64,000 nucleotides of DNA from VAUL01 sp964603155 (GTDB lineage: Bacteria > Desulfobacterota > Desulfuromonadia > Desulfuromonadales > BM103), in NCBI GenBank assembly GCA_964603155.1, contig CAZRTZ010000001.1:144702-208701 (forward strand), read 5' to 3'. The notes under the pieces were generated by a model, which saw only the letters and a list, made by a program, of their open reading frames with translations, did no database searches and was not told where the DNA came from. Every line of letters begins with the position of its first letter. The stretch's first letter is position 1. The position numbers and the translations under genes are program-made. Below, piece after piece: positions 41,764 to 51,251 of this stretch.

Positions 41764-42804
41764 TTAACTAAGTTGTTGTTCCAGAGCCTGCAGGCGCTGG
41801 CTCATTTGATGTAGTTCGCGGCGCATCTCGGGCAGGTGGGTCATGGTCATGGCCATTTTGAGCCACTCGCGATGCGGCATCAGTGGAAAGCCTGCCATGA
41901 CCTGATTGGCATCGACGTTGTTGCTCACACCGCCGCGGGCGGCAATCGTCACGTTGTCACCAACCCTGAGGTGGCCACTGGTTGCGGACTGGCCGCCGAA
42001 GGTGCAGTGCCGGCCGATTTCGGTGCTTCCGGAAATACCGACCTGGGCAACCAGGATGCAATCCTCGCCGACCTGCGCGTTGTGGGCGATCTGGACCTGA
42101 TTGTCGATCTTGGTGCCGCGTCCGATGACGGTATCCCCGAGAGTCCCGCGATCGATACAGGTGCAGGCGCCGACCTCGACATCATCCTCGATGACAACCC
42201 GCCCGACTTGGGGAATTTTGACATAGCGCTGACCATCGGGGGCGAAACCGAAGCCATCCGATCCGATGACGGCATTAGGCTGTACAATCACCCGCTTCCC
42301 AAGCACACAACGCTCACGGATCACCACGCCGGCGTGGAGCACACAGCCCGCCCCGATTTCTGCACCCGGATAAACAACGACACCCGGATGCAACACGACC
42401 CCGGCGGCGATCCTGGCCCCTTCTCCGACCACACAACCGGAACTGATCGTCGCCGTCGGGTCGATCTCTGCACCCGCATCAACAACAGCACCGGCCAACA
42501 CCCCCTGCGGCAGACATGGACCGGGATGAAAGTAGGCCAGAATCCTGGCAAAGGCCAAATAAGGATTTTTGATGAGCAGCAGGGGGCGTTCGATCGCACC
42601 GTCAAGGGACGGATGCACGATCACCGCGGCAGCGGACGTCTGCTCAAGCTGGTGGCGGTATTTAGGATTGGCAAGGAAACTGATCTCCCCGGCACCGGCG
42701 CCTTCGAGAGGGGCGACGCCGTGAATCAGTATCTCCTTGTCGCCGCGAACTTCACCACCAACCAGGGCGGCGAGTTCATCGAGGGTAACCGCTCCGACCG
42801 GCAT
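41764..42804 (-). CDS. lpxD: UDP-3-O-(3-hydroxyacyl)glucosamine N-acyltransferase
   Basis: 346 residues: an N-terminal uridine-binding domain (GVAPLEGAGAGEISFLANPKYRHQL), a hexapeptide beta-helix (VVGEGARIAAGVVLHPGVVVYPGAEIG), the active-site region VQIAHNAQVGEDCILVAQVG with the catalytic His, and a C-terminal helix (HLPEMRRELHQMSQRLQALEQQ) typical of the trimeric acyl-carrier-recognition end. It adds the second hydroxyacyl chain at the 2-amino group. ATG 42804, 4 bp after skp. Confidence 0.96.
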   Translation of the reverse strand: MPVGAVTLDELAALVGGEVRGDKEILIHGVAPLEGAGAGEISFLANPKYRHQLEQTSAAAVIVHPSLDGAIERPLLLIKNPYLAFARILAYFHPGPCLPQGVLAGAVVDAGAEIDPTATISSGCVVGEGARIAAGVVLHPGVVVYPGAEIGAGCVLHAGVVIRERCVLGKRVIVQPNAVIGSDGFGFAPDGQRYVKIPQVGRVVIEDDVEVGACTCIDRGTLGDTVIGRGTKIDNQVQIAHNAQVGEDCILVAQVGISGSTEIGRHCTFGGQSATSGHLRVGDNVTIAARGGVSNNVDANQVMAGFPLMPHREWLKMAMTMTHLPEMRRELHQMSQRLQALEQQLS

Positions 42805-42808
42805 GTAA

Positions 42809-43330
42809 TTACTTTCCGGCCTGCTTGTCGTAGGTCTGGATGACGCGATCTGTCAGATCGATGGAATCATTGGCGAACAGGATCGAACTCTCCGTCTTCT
42901 CCAGGATCAGGGTATACCCCTCCTGCTTGCCGAGATTCTGCACAACCTTGAAGATTTCCTCGAGAATCTTGCGGGTATAATCCTGGTCGGCCTGCTGCAG
43001 TTCCTCCTGGATATCCTTGGTCATCCGCTGGTAATCCTTGACCTTTTGCTGATAATCACGTTCCTTGGCGGCGCGGGCTTCCGCGGAAAGAAGCATCGCC
43101 TGCTTCTCCAGATCATCCTTGAGTTTCTTCAGTTCATCCTGCTTTTTCTGCACATCGGCGTCGTAATCCTTGAATTTGGCCTTCATCTTCTCCTTGGCCG
43201 CCTTGCCGTTGGTCGACATGTTGAGAGCCTTTTGCAGGTCAACATAAGCGATCTTCATGTCCGCCGCCACGGCAGCAGACGCAAAGAGCAGAAACGCCAC
43301 CAGAGAAGCCAGAATCATCATTTTTTTCAT
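42809..43330 (-). CDS. skp: Skp/OmpH-family periplasmic chaperone
   Basis: 173 residues with a Sec signal peptide (MKKMMILASLVAFLLFASAA, cleaved near AVAA-DMK) and a long charged helical arm (about residues 50-130: KAAKEKMKAKFKDYDADVQKK, KKLKDDLEKQ), ending in IFKVVQNLGKQEGYTLILEK. It holds unfolded outer-membrane proteins for delivery to BamA, encoded immediately upstream. AAGGG precedes ATG 43330; the longer frame before it has no signal peptide and is rejected. Confidence 0.94.
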   Translation of the reverse strand: MKKMMILASLVAFLLFASAAVAADMKIAYVDLQKALNMSTNGKAAKEKMKAKFKDYDADVQKKQDELKKLKDDLEKQAMLLSAEARAAKERDYQQKVKDYQRMTKDIQEELQQADQDYTRKILEEIFKVVQNLGKQEGYTLILEKTESSILFANDSIDLTDRVIQTYDKQAGK

Positions 43331-43401
43331 GTTGATACCCTTCTTTTCCTCGGTTGTGATTGAGTTTATGCACTCACGTGCGACTGCTGAAAAAGCAAAG
43401 C

Positions 43402-45663
43402 TCAGAAAAAGCGGCCGATCATGAAATCGAGGCGGGAATTGTCTTCCCACTCGTAGGGGTCGAGATTATACCCCCATTCAATGCGCAGCGGACCAAGCGG
43501 ACTCATCCAGCGGATGCCGGCGCCGACACTGTAACGCCACTCGGTGAACACATCGTAATCACCATCCTTGCTGTCCCAGGCATTGCCGACATCGAAGAAG
43601 GTCACCCCCTTGAGGCCAATCTCCTTCGAGAGAGGGAAGATCAACTCAAAATTGGCAAACGCCTCGGTATCGCCACCCGTATAATCATCATATACCGGGT
43701 CATAAGGACCCACCTCGCGCGGCTCGAAGCCACGCAGGGTGTTAATGCCGCCGAGATAGAAGCGCTCGTCGAGCGGGATCTCCTCCCCGGCGATTTCCTG
43801 AGCGTATCCGGCCTGGCCGTGCGCCGAGAAGACCACCCCGCCCCAAGGAAGCGGCCAGAAGCGCCGGTAGTCGACAATATATTTGCTGAATTTCTCGCTG
43901 CCTCCAAACCCGGCCAGCTCCCAGGAGGCCTCAAGGACGCTGCCGTTGGACGGATCGAGGCGGTTGTCGGTTGAATCGCGGGTAAAGGTGCTGGTAAGCG
44001 ACGAGAGCGTCGACTTCCCCTCTTCTTCTTTGATGTCCGGATCGGCCCACGGTTCGACGTCGTAGATATCCTTCTGCTCGTAACGGTAGACGAACAGGGC
44101 CCGCGAGTAGTCGTCGTAAACCGGCATCCCCAACTTGATGGCGCCACCGGTCGCATCCCTGCTGAAATCGTCCCATTCGCGGGTGGTGTCGTAAATCTCG
44201 AAACCGAGGGTCAGATCCTTGTCCATGAAGTATGGATCGGTCAACCCGATTTGATAGGTGGTGCTGTCCCCGCCGAGAGAACCGGCCAGGTTCAGCTTCA
44301 GGCCACGACCGAGAAAGTTCTCCTGGGTCACTGAACCCTGTCCCACGAAACCGTCGACCGAGGAGTAACCGGCACCGAGGCTGAACGTTCCCGTGGAGCG
44401 CTCCTTGACGTTGACGTCAACGTTGACGTGATTCTGGTCGGAACCCTCGCTGGTGGTGACATCAACAGTTTCGAAGAAACCGAGGTTGTTGATGCGCGCC
44501 TTGCTGCGCTTGAGCGCAGAGGCATTGAACAACTCGCCTTCGACTATCTTGATCTCGCGGCGGATAACCTTGTCGCGAGTCTTGGCATTGCCGGTGATGT
44601 TGATCCGTTCGACCGAGACCTGCGGACCCTGTTCGATTTCTATGACCAGATCGATGGTTTTATCGGCATCGTTGGCCCGGGTCAGAGGAGCGACGTTGGC
44701 ATAGGCATACCCCTGATCGGCATAACGGTCGGTTATGTGACCGATCCCCTTGCGCAGCAGGTCGCGGGCAAACACATCGCCGGGACGCAGCGGCAACAGG
44801 TTGAGAATCGCATCCTTGACGTCGATCAGATCGCCGGCCGCATCCAGCTTGCCGATCCGGTACTGACTGCCTTCGTCAACCTGGATGAGGACCAGCATGT
44901 GCTCATTGTCATCGACAAGCGAGATGACCGGCTTGCGCACCTTGACCCGGATGTAACCTTCGTTGAAGTAAAGATCGGCAATCCGCTCCAGATCCTGATC
45001 CAAAAGGACCTCATCGTAGTTGCCGCGTCCGGTCAGCCAGGAGAACATCCATTTCTCCTGGGTATCCATGACCTTGAACAAATCACCTTCGGAGAAAACC
45101 GTGTTCCCTTCGAAACGAATGTCCTTGATGCGCACCAGCTTGCCTTCATTGATCTTGAAGGTGACCAGCGCCTCGTTGTCGGCATTGATCTCCGTGTCGG
45201 CCTTGATGTCCGCGGCGTAATAGCCGTCCTTGACATACTCGGCCTTGAGGGCGGCAATACTGCGCTGGACCTCATACGGATCATAAATATCGGGCACCTT
45301 GAGCGTGACGACGCCCTGAAGGCGTTCAGGGGCGATCTCCGCATTCCCTTCGAAGCGCACGGTACGCACCAGAGGGCGTTCCTTGACCTGGAACACGAGG
45401 ATCTGGGCGTCGTTCTGCGTCTCGACCAGCGCCGCCACATCGGAAAAACGCCCGATCCGGTAGATAGCCTGTATCGCCTCGTCGATCTGCTGCGGGGTTA
45501 CCGTCTGCCCCTTGTGCAGGGAAATGGCATTCAGGATGGTGTCTGCCTTAATCCTTTGATTACCGGCGACCACAATGTCGGCGATCAGATAATCTTCGGC
45601 GGCCAGAGCCGGCAACGCCCAAAACAGGCAGACAACGAAGAGAATAGCCCTTTTGATGATCAA
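43402..45663 (-). CDS. bamA: Outer-membrane protein assembly factor BamA
   Basis: 753 residues. Signal peptide (IIKRAILFVVCLFWALPALAA), five POTRA domains to about residue 410 (YLIADIVVAGNQRIKADTI, PLVRTVRFEGNAEIAPERL, GPQVSVERINITGNAKTRDKVI) and a 16-strand barrel ending in Phe (RLDFMIGRFF), the outer-membrane C-terminal signal. Barrel motifs are GYSSVDGFVGQGSVTQENFLGRG and GINTLRGFEPREVGP (the VRGF/Y-like lid motif). The start is TTG 45663 with AGGAG 7 bp upstream and a near-consensus promoter just above it; no ATG is available. Confidence 0.96.
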   Translation of the reverse strand: MIIKRAILFVVCLFWALPALAAEDYLIADIVVAGNQRIKADTILNAISLHKGQTVTPQQIDEAIQAIYRIGRFSDVAALVETQNDAQILVFQVKERPLVRTVRFEGNAEIAPERLQGVVTLKVPDIYDPYEVQRSIAALKAEYVKDGYYAADIKADTEINADNEALVTFKINEGKLVRIKDIRFEGNTVFSEGDLFKVMDTQEKWMFSWLTGRGNYDEVLLDQDLERIADLYFNEGYIRVKVRKPVISLVDDNEHMLVLIQVDEGSQYRIGKLDAAGDLIDVKDAILNLLPLRPGDVFARDLLRKGIGHITDRYADQGYAYANVAPLTRANDADKTIDLVIEIEQGPQVSVERINITGNAKTRDKVIRREIKIVEGELFNASALKRSKARINNLGFFETVDVTTSEGSDQNHVNVDVNVKERSTGTFSLGAGYSSVDGFVGQGSVTQENFLGRGLKLNLAGSLGGDSTTYQIGLTDPYFMDKDLTLGFEIYDTTREWDDFSRDATGGAIKLGMPVYDDYSRALFVYRYEQKDIYDVEPWADPDIKEEEGKSTLSSLTSTFTRDSTDNRLDPSNGSVLEASWELAGFGGSEKFSKYIVDYRRFWPLPWGGVVFSAHGQAGYAQEIAGEEIPLDERFYLGGINTLRGFEPREVGPYDPVYDDYTGGDTEAFANFELIFPLSKEIGLKGVTFFDVGNAWDSKDGDYDVFTEWRYSVGAGIRWMSPLGPLRIEWGYNLDPYEWEDNSRLDFMIGRFF

Positions 45664-45701
45664 ATGACGGCTCCTGACAGGGGTCGTTTTAGAAATGAGG
45701 C

Positions 45702-45730
45702 ATTATAGGGGATGGCACCAGGGAGTGCAA
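45702..45730 (-). promoter_or_regulatory. Strong sigma-70 promoter upstream of bamA
   Basis: Minus strand TTGCAC (45730-45725), 17-bp spacer, perfect TATAAT (45707-45702). The predicted start near 45695 gives a leader of about 32 nt to the bamA TTG. It probably drives bamA-skp-lpxD-fabZ-lpxA-gnnA. Confidence 0.8.
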
Positions 45731-45751
45731 AGCGAAATTTGCCCGGATCTC

Positions 45752-46438
45752 TCACGCGACCAGGGCTCCGTCAACCATGCTGACAACCCGGTCGAGACGG
45801 CTGGCCAGCGCCTGACTATGGGTGACGATAACCATAGTCAGCCCGTATTCGGCGTGCAGCCGATCGAGCAGCGCCATGATTTCGCCGGAGGTCGTACTGT
45901 CCAGGTTGCCGGTCGGTTCATCAGCCAGGAGCAACCGCGGTGCCATGACCAGAGCCCTGGCAATTGCCACCCGTTGCTGTTCCCCGCCGCTGAGCTGCCC
46001 GGGTTTATGCTTCAGGCGGTGGACCAAACCGACCGCAGCCAGCAACCGCTCCGCCCGAGCGCGTGCTTCCACGACGGACAGGCGGGCGATCAGGGCCGGC
46101 ATCATCACGTTCTCCAGAGCATTGAATTCGGGGAGCAACTGATGAAACTGAAAGACAAAGCCGACGGTGCGATTGCGAAAAGCATCCAGTTCCGCCGGCG
46201 GGTAGCAAAAGATATCCGTCTCTTCAAAGCAAACCGATCCGGAGCTGGGGCGGTCAAGACCGCCGATCAGGTGCATCAGCGTGGTTTTGCCGGCACCGGA
46301 AGCCCCCACCACAGCAATGCGTTCACCGGCGCGCACTTCAAGGTCGATGCCACGCAGCACCTCGATTACGCCCTGGTCGGTAGTGAAGCGCTTGCTGAGG
46401 TTTTGTACTGAAATCAAGAGCGGTCTCCCCTCACTCAT
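45752..46438 (-). CDS. lolD: Lipoprotein-releasing ABC transporter ATPase
   Basis: 228 residues. Walker A GASGAGKTTLMHLIGGLD, Q-loop FVFQFHQLLPEFNALENV (typical of LolD/MacB ATPases), signature LSGGEQQRVAIARAL, Walker B LLLADEPTGNLD, switch His in VIVTHSQALA. It energises release of lipoproteins from the inner membrane to LolA. ATG 46438 overlaps the lolC/E stop by 8 bp. Confidence 0.95.
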   Translation of the reverse strand: MSEGRPLLISVQNLSKRFTTDQGVIEVLRGIDLEVRAGERIAVVGASGAGKTTLMHLIGGLDRPSSGSVCFEETDIFCYPPAELDAFRNRTVGFVFQFHQLLPEFNALENVMMPALIARLSVVEARARAERLLAAVGLVHRLKHKPGQLSGGEQQRVAIARALVMAPRLLLADEPTGNLDSTTSGEIMALLDRLHAEYGLTMVIVTHSQALASRLDRVVSMVDGALVA

Positions 46439-47681
46439 ACCGCAGCGCCTCGGCCGGATCCATGCGCGATGCCCGCCAGGCTGGATAGACGGTCGCCAGA
46501 AGGGAGATGCTCATGGCCACGGTCACCACGGCGATGACATCCGTCGGATTCACCACGGAAGGGAACTGACTCATGCCATAAACCGACTGGTCGAAGATCC
46601 TCACATTCAGCAATCGTTCAAGCCCTTTGATGATCGGGTCGGCATTCTTGGCCAGCAACAGGCCAAGCAGGGTGCCGAGCAAAGTCCCCACGGTACCGAT
46701 GATCAGCCCTTCGAGAATGAAGATCTTCATGATGCTGCGCGAGGTCGCCCCCATGGAGCGAAGAATGGCGATATCGCGATGTTTTTCCATCACCACCATG
46801 ATCAGGGTGGTAGCAATATTGAACGCCGCCACCAGAACGATGATCGCCAGCACGATAAAAAGACCGAGCTTTTCCAGGTTGAGCGCCGCCAGAAATGAAC
46901 CGAACAGATCCTCCCAGGAGCGGACCGAATAGGGGAAGCGATACTCGGCGCGCAGCTCCTGGGCAACCGGCCGGGCGTGATCGAACCCTTCCACCTCGAG
47001 TTCAACACCGTTGACCACACCGTGCAGATCGAAAAACTTCTGGGCCTGAGCAAGATCGACATAGGCAAAATAGGTATCGATAAACCCGCCGCGCTGCTGG
47101 ATGATCCCGACAACACGGAACGCCTTCATCTTGGGGATCATGCCGAACGGCGTGACGCTGAACATCGGCGGGATGACATTGACGGTATCGCCGACCGAGA
47201 CACCGAGGGAAGCCGCCGTATCAACGGCAATCACAATCCCGGGCAACCCCGATGTTGCGCCAAACAAAAGGCTTTCCGCCGGTTGCCCGTCAAGAGTCAT
47301 GAGTTGCTGACGCAACACCTTGTTGCCGGGAACGATCCCCCGCGCATTGACCGCCGCCACGTTTTGCTTCGAGAGCAGCATGACTTCCTTGGTCACAAAG
47401 GGGGCGGCGTTGAGGACATGAGGTGCCTGGCGGGCCCTGGCAACGATCTTCTCGTAATCGGTCAGTTCTTCTCCGTGCTTCTGGATCAGAACATGGGGGA
47501 TGTTGCCGAGGATCTGCTGGCGAACGCCATCGTGGAACCCGGTCATAACCGCCAGTACCACAATCAGAGCCGCAACGCCGAGGGTCACCCCGGCAATGGA
47601 GATGAAAGAGATGACCGAGATGAAGGTCTGTTTGCGCTTGGCCCTGAGATAACGCAGGCTGACGAAAAGTTCGTAATTCAT
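46431..47681 (-). CDS. lolC: Lipoprotein-releasing ABC transporter permease (LolC/E family)
   Basis: 416 residues: one N-terminal membrane helix (TFISVISFISIAGVTLGVAALIVVLAVMTGF), a periplasmic domain of about 210 residues, then three membrane helices (LGLFIVLAIIVLVAAFNIATTLIM; IIGTVGTLLGTLLGLLLA; VIAVVTVAMSISLLATVYPAWRAS). The FELFVSLRYLRAKRKQ-like start (here YELFVSLRYLRAKRKQ) is diagnostic. Only one permease gene is present, so a homodimeric LolCE-type permease is likely, although a second copy elsewhere is not excluded. ATG 47681. Confidence 0.93.
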   Translation of the reverse strand: MNYELFVSLRYLRAKRKQTFISVISFISIAGVTLGVAALIVVLAVMTGFHDGVRQQILGNIPHVLIQKHGEELTDYEKIVARARQAPHVLNAAPFVTKEVMLLSKQNVAAVNARGIVPGNKVLRQQLMTLDGQPAESLLFGATSGLPGIVIAVDTAASLGVSVGDTVNVIPPMFSVTPFGMIPKMKAFRVVGIIQQRGGFIDTYFAYVDLAQAQKFFDLHGVVNGVELEVEGFDHARPVAQELRAEYRFPYSVRSWEDLFGSFLAALNLEKLGLFIVLAIIVLVAAFNIATTLIMVVMEKHRDIAILRSMGATSRSIMKIFILEGLIIGTVGTLLGTLLGLLLAKNADPIIKGLERLLNVRIFDQSVYGMSQFPSVVNPTDVIAVVTVAMSISLLATVYPAWRASRMDPAEALRYE

Positions 47682-47697
47682 TCAGGCACGTGGACCA

Positions 47698-47795
47698 GGG
47701 TTCGGGGTTCGGGGTCAAAAAGATTCAAAGACATACTCAATCGTATGCAATAAAAATTAGACATACCTCGTTTCTTGAACCTCGTACCCCGCACC
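47698..47795. repeat. Inverted intergenic repeat (GGGTTCGG family) between lysS and lolC
   Basis: GGGTTCGGGGTTCGGGGTC (47698-47716) faces GAACCTCGTACCCCGCACC (47777-47795), its imperfect inverse, across an AT-rich centre. The right arm ends 1 bp before the lysS stop codon. Confidence 0.55.
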
Positions 47796-47796
47796 A

Positions 47797-49278
47797 CTAT
47801 TTTTCCGGCCTCAACTGCGGGAAGAGAATGACGTCGCGGATCGAGGCGGAATCAGTGAGAAGCATCACCAGCCGGTCAATGCCGATCCCCTCCCCTGCCG
47901 TCGGTGGCAGACCGTATTCCAGGGCGCGAATGTAATCCTCGTCCATGGCATGAGCTTCTTCGTCACCAGCCTCTTTTTCAGCCAACTGCGCGAGGAAACG
48001 CTCCTTCTGGTCGATCGGGTCGTTAAGCTCGGAGAAGGCGTTGGCCAGTTCGCGACCGACAATGTAGAGCTCGAAGCGATCGACATATTCAGGATTATTG
48101 TCGTTCTTGCGCGAGAGTGGCGACACTTCGGTGGGGTATTGGGTAATGAAGGTCGGCTGCCACAGATGCGGTTCAGCCACCGCCTCGAAGATCTCCGTCA
48201 GCAGCTTGCCATGCCCGACATTCGGCTCGACGTCGATCTCCAACTGCTTCGCCACCGTGAGCAATGCGGCATGATCATCGAGCAACTGAGGATCGATTTT
48301 TCCGTACTTGACGATGGCTTCGCGCACCGTCAGCCGTTCCCATGGCGGGGTCAGATCGACCTCCTTGCCGCCGTAGCTGATCACCAGTGTGTCAAGAACC
48401 TCCTGCGCCACGTGGCAGATCAACTTCTCGGTGAAGTTCATCAGGTCCTCATAGGTCGCGTAGGCCTGGTAGAACTCCATCATGGTGAACTCAGGGTTGT
48501 GGCGGATCGATATCCCCTCGTTGCGGAAGTTGCGATTGATCTCGAAGACCCGTTCGAAACCGCCGACCACCAGGCGTTTGAGGTACAGCTCCGGAGCAAT
48601 CCGCAGATACAGGGTCATGTCCAGCGCGTTGTGATGGGTCACGAACGGGCGGGCCGTGGCTCCACCGGCGAGCGGCTGCATCATCGGCGTTTCGACTTCG
48701 TGGAAATCGTTGGCCACCATATAATCGCGAATGGTGCTGACAATGCGGCTGCGCTTGCGAAAGACCTCGCGCACCTCAGGATTGACGATCAGATCGAGGT
48801 AGCGCTGGCGGTAGCGGGTCTCGATGTCGGTCAGGCCGTGCCATTTCTCGGGGAGCGGCAGCAGTGATTTGGTCAAAAGCTGCAGGGAAGCGGCGCGCAG
48901 GGAGAGTTCGCCGGTTTTGGTGCGAAACGGTGTGCCGGTGATGCCGACGATATCGCCGATATCGAGTTTGCGATAGAGAGCGAACGTCGCCTCGCCCAAC
49001 TGTTCCTGGGCGACATACACCTGGCAACGACCGCTGCGATCCTGCAACTGCAGGAAGGCGGCCTTGCCGAAATCGCGCCGGGCCATGATCCGCCCGGCCA
49101 GCGCATAGCTTGTCGTACACTCCGCCAGTGCTTCGCTATCGTGATCAACATGGGCGGCATGCACTTCGGCGGCGGTGTGGGTGATCCGGAAATCGTTGGC
49201 GAAGGGGTTGATCCCCTCGTTGCGCAGTTCGTCGAGCTTGGCTCGCCGCTGGGCCAGAACATCGCTTTTTTCTTCCAT
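47797..49278 (-). CDS. lysS: Lysyl-tRNA synthetase, class II
   Basis: 493 residues. N-terminal OB-fold anticodon-binding domain (ALAGRIMARRDFGKAAFLQLQDRSGRCQVYV), then the class II core: motif 1 around IRDYMVANDFHEVETPMMQ, motif 2 FEINRNFRNEGISIRHNPEFTMMEFYQAYA and motif 3 GIGIDRLVMLLTDSASIRDVILFP. ATG 49278 has AAAGGA 8 bp upstream. The longer frame upstream translates the palindromic repeat and is rejected. Confidence 0.97.
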   Translation of the reverse strand: MEEKSDVLAQRRAKLDELRNEGINPFANDFRITHTAAEVHAAHVDHDSEALAECTTSYALAGRIMARRDFGKAAFLQLQDRSGRCQVYVAQEQLGEATFALYRKLDIGDIVGITGTPFRTKTGELSLRAASLQLLTKSLLPLPEKWHGLTDIETRYRQRYLDLIVNPEVREVFRKRSRIVSTIRDYMVANDFHEVETPMMQPLAGGATARPFVTHHNALDMTLYLRIAPELYLKRLVVGGFERVFEINRNFRNEGISIRHNPEFTMMEFYQAYATYEDLMNFTEKLICHVAQEVLDTLVISYGGKEVDLTPPWERLTVREAIVKYGKIDPQLLDDHAALLTVAKQLEIDVEPNVGHGKLLTEIFEAVAEPHLWQPTFITQYPTEVSPLSRKNDNNPEYVDRFELYIVGRELANAFSELNDPIDQKERFLAQLAEKEAGDEEAHAMDEDYIRALEYGLPPTAGEGIGIDRLVMLLTDSASIRDVILFPQLRPEK

Positions 49279-49320
49279 GATTTTATCCTTTGGCCTTGAT
49301 CGAGCAGGCCTATTTGAATC

Positions 49321-49370
49321 GTAGGGGCAAGGCATGCCTTGCCCAGGGCGACGCATGCGTCGCCCCTACA
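49321..49370. repeat. 50-bp double-palindrome intergenic repeat, copy 2
   Basis: Same as the unit at 10011-10060 except that the second palindrome is centred on ACGCATGCGT; the two changes are complementary, so the 20-bp palindrome stays perfect. It lies between prfB and lysS, 10 bp past the prfB stop. Confidence 0.9.
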
Positions 49371-49379
49371 TTCACATGA

Positions 49380-50490
<1,111 letters not shown>

Positions 50491-50526
50491 GCACTTGAAT
50501 CCTCTCTGCGGATAATGCGACGGGGG

Positions 50527-50555
50527 ATTATAGCGGGGAGCCGGTTGTGGGGCAA
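50527..50555 (-). promoter_or_regulatory. Strong sigma-70 promoter for prfB
   Basis: Minus strand TTGCCC (50555-50550), 17-bp spacer, perfect TATAAT (50532-50527), about 37 bp before the prfB ATG. It sits in the divergent gap shared with amrA. Confidence 0.75.
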
Positions 50556-50676
50556 GGAAGAAGAAAGATTATATATTCTTGACGCTTCGACCTTGCCAAT
50601 TTTTCCGGCGACTTTTATGATGACATGCGTTATCGAAGGGCCGAATACGTTGCATCGTCATCTTCCAGGAGGCTGC

Positions 50677-51243
50677 GTGGACAAGGAACTCAATGCCCAG
50701 GAAAAACAGAGTCTGTTGAAAATCGCCCGCCAGGCGGTGATCCACGGCGTCCTCACCGGCAAGGAATACATCGAACCCCGTGAAGAGAAATCCCTGAACC
50801 AGCGCAACGGTTGTTTCGTCACCATCAAGCAGAACGGCAAGCTGCGCGGCTGCATCGGCAATTTCCAGTCGGAACTGCCGCTCTTTCGCGAAGTGGCACA
50901 CATGGCTCTGGCTTCGGCCACCCGCGACCCGCGCTTCTACCCGATGAAGGAAGCCGACCTGGAAAACTTCTCCATTGAAATTTCGGTACTCTCCCCCTTG
51001 CACAAAGTGGAGAGCACCGAGGAGATCGAAGTCGGCAAACACGGTATCTATATCGAAAAAGGCTTCTACCGCGGCGTCCTGCTCCCACAGGTTGCAATCG
51101 AGCATTGCTGGGACAGGCAGACCTTCCTCAGGCAGACCTGTCTCAAGGCTGGTCTCCCCACCAACGCCTGGGAGGCGGAGGATGCCGAAATTTATCTGTT
51201 CAGCGCCCAGGTGTTTGGCGAACACGATGAGGCTTGCGCATAA
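50677..51243 (+). CDS. amrA: AMMECR1-domain protein (AmmeMemoRadiSam system protein A)
   Basis: The only plus-strand gene. 188 residues from GTG 50677, preceded by AGGAGG. AMMECR1 features: LLKIARQAVIHGVLTGKEY, GCFVTIKQNGKLRGCIGNFQSELPLFREVAHMALASATRDPRFYP (the LRGCIG hallmark) and ISVLSPLHKVESTEEIEVGKHGIYIEKGFYRGVLLPQVAIEH, ending with the WEAEDAEIYLFSAQVF motif. Its molecular role is not established; it commonly travels with a Memo-like protein and a radical SAM enzyme, neither of which is here. It ends 8 bp from the stop of the convergent giant gene. No clear promoter was found upstream. Confidence 0.88.
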   Translation: MDKELNAQEKQSLLKIARQAVIHGVLTGKEYIEPREEKSLNQRNGCFVTIKQNGKLRGCIGNFQSELPLFREVAHMALASATRDPRFYPMKEADLENFSIEISVLSPLHKVESTEEIEVGKHGIYIEKGFYRGVLLPQVAIEHCWDRQTFLRQTCLKAGLPTNAWEAEDAEIYLFSAQVFGEHDEACA

Positions 51244-51251
51244 GCAGTCCG

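Noticed and set aside
50545..50577. A sigma-70 promoter for amrA on the plus strand (TTGTGG ... TATATA)
   Set aside because: Spacing is 19-21 bp and the match is poor; not strong enough to list.
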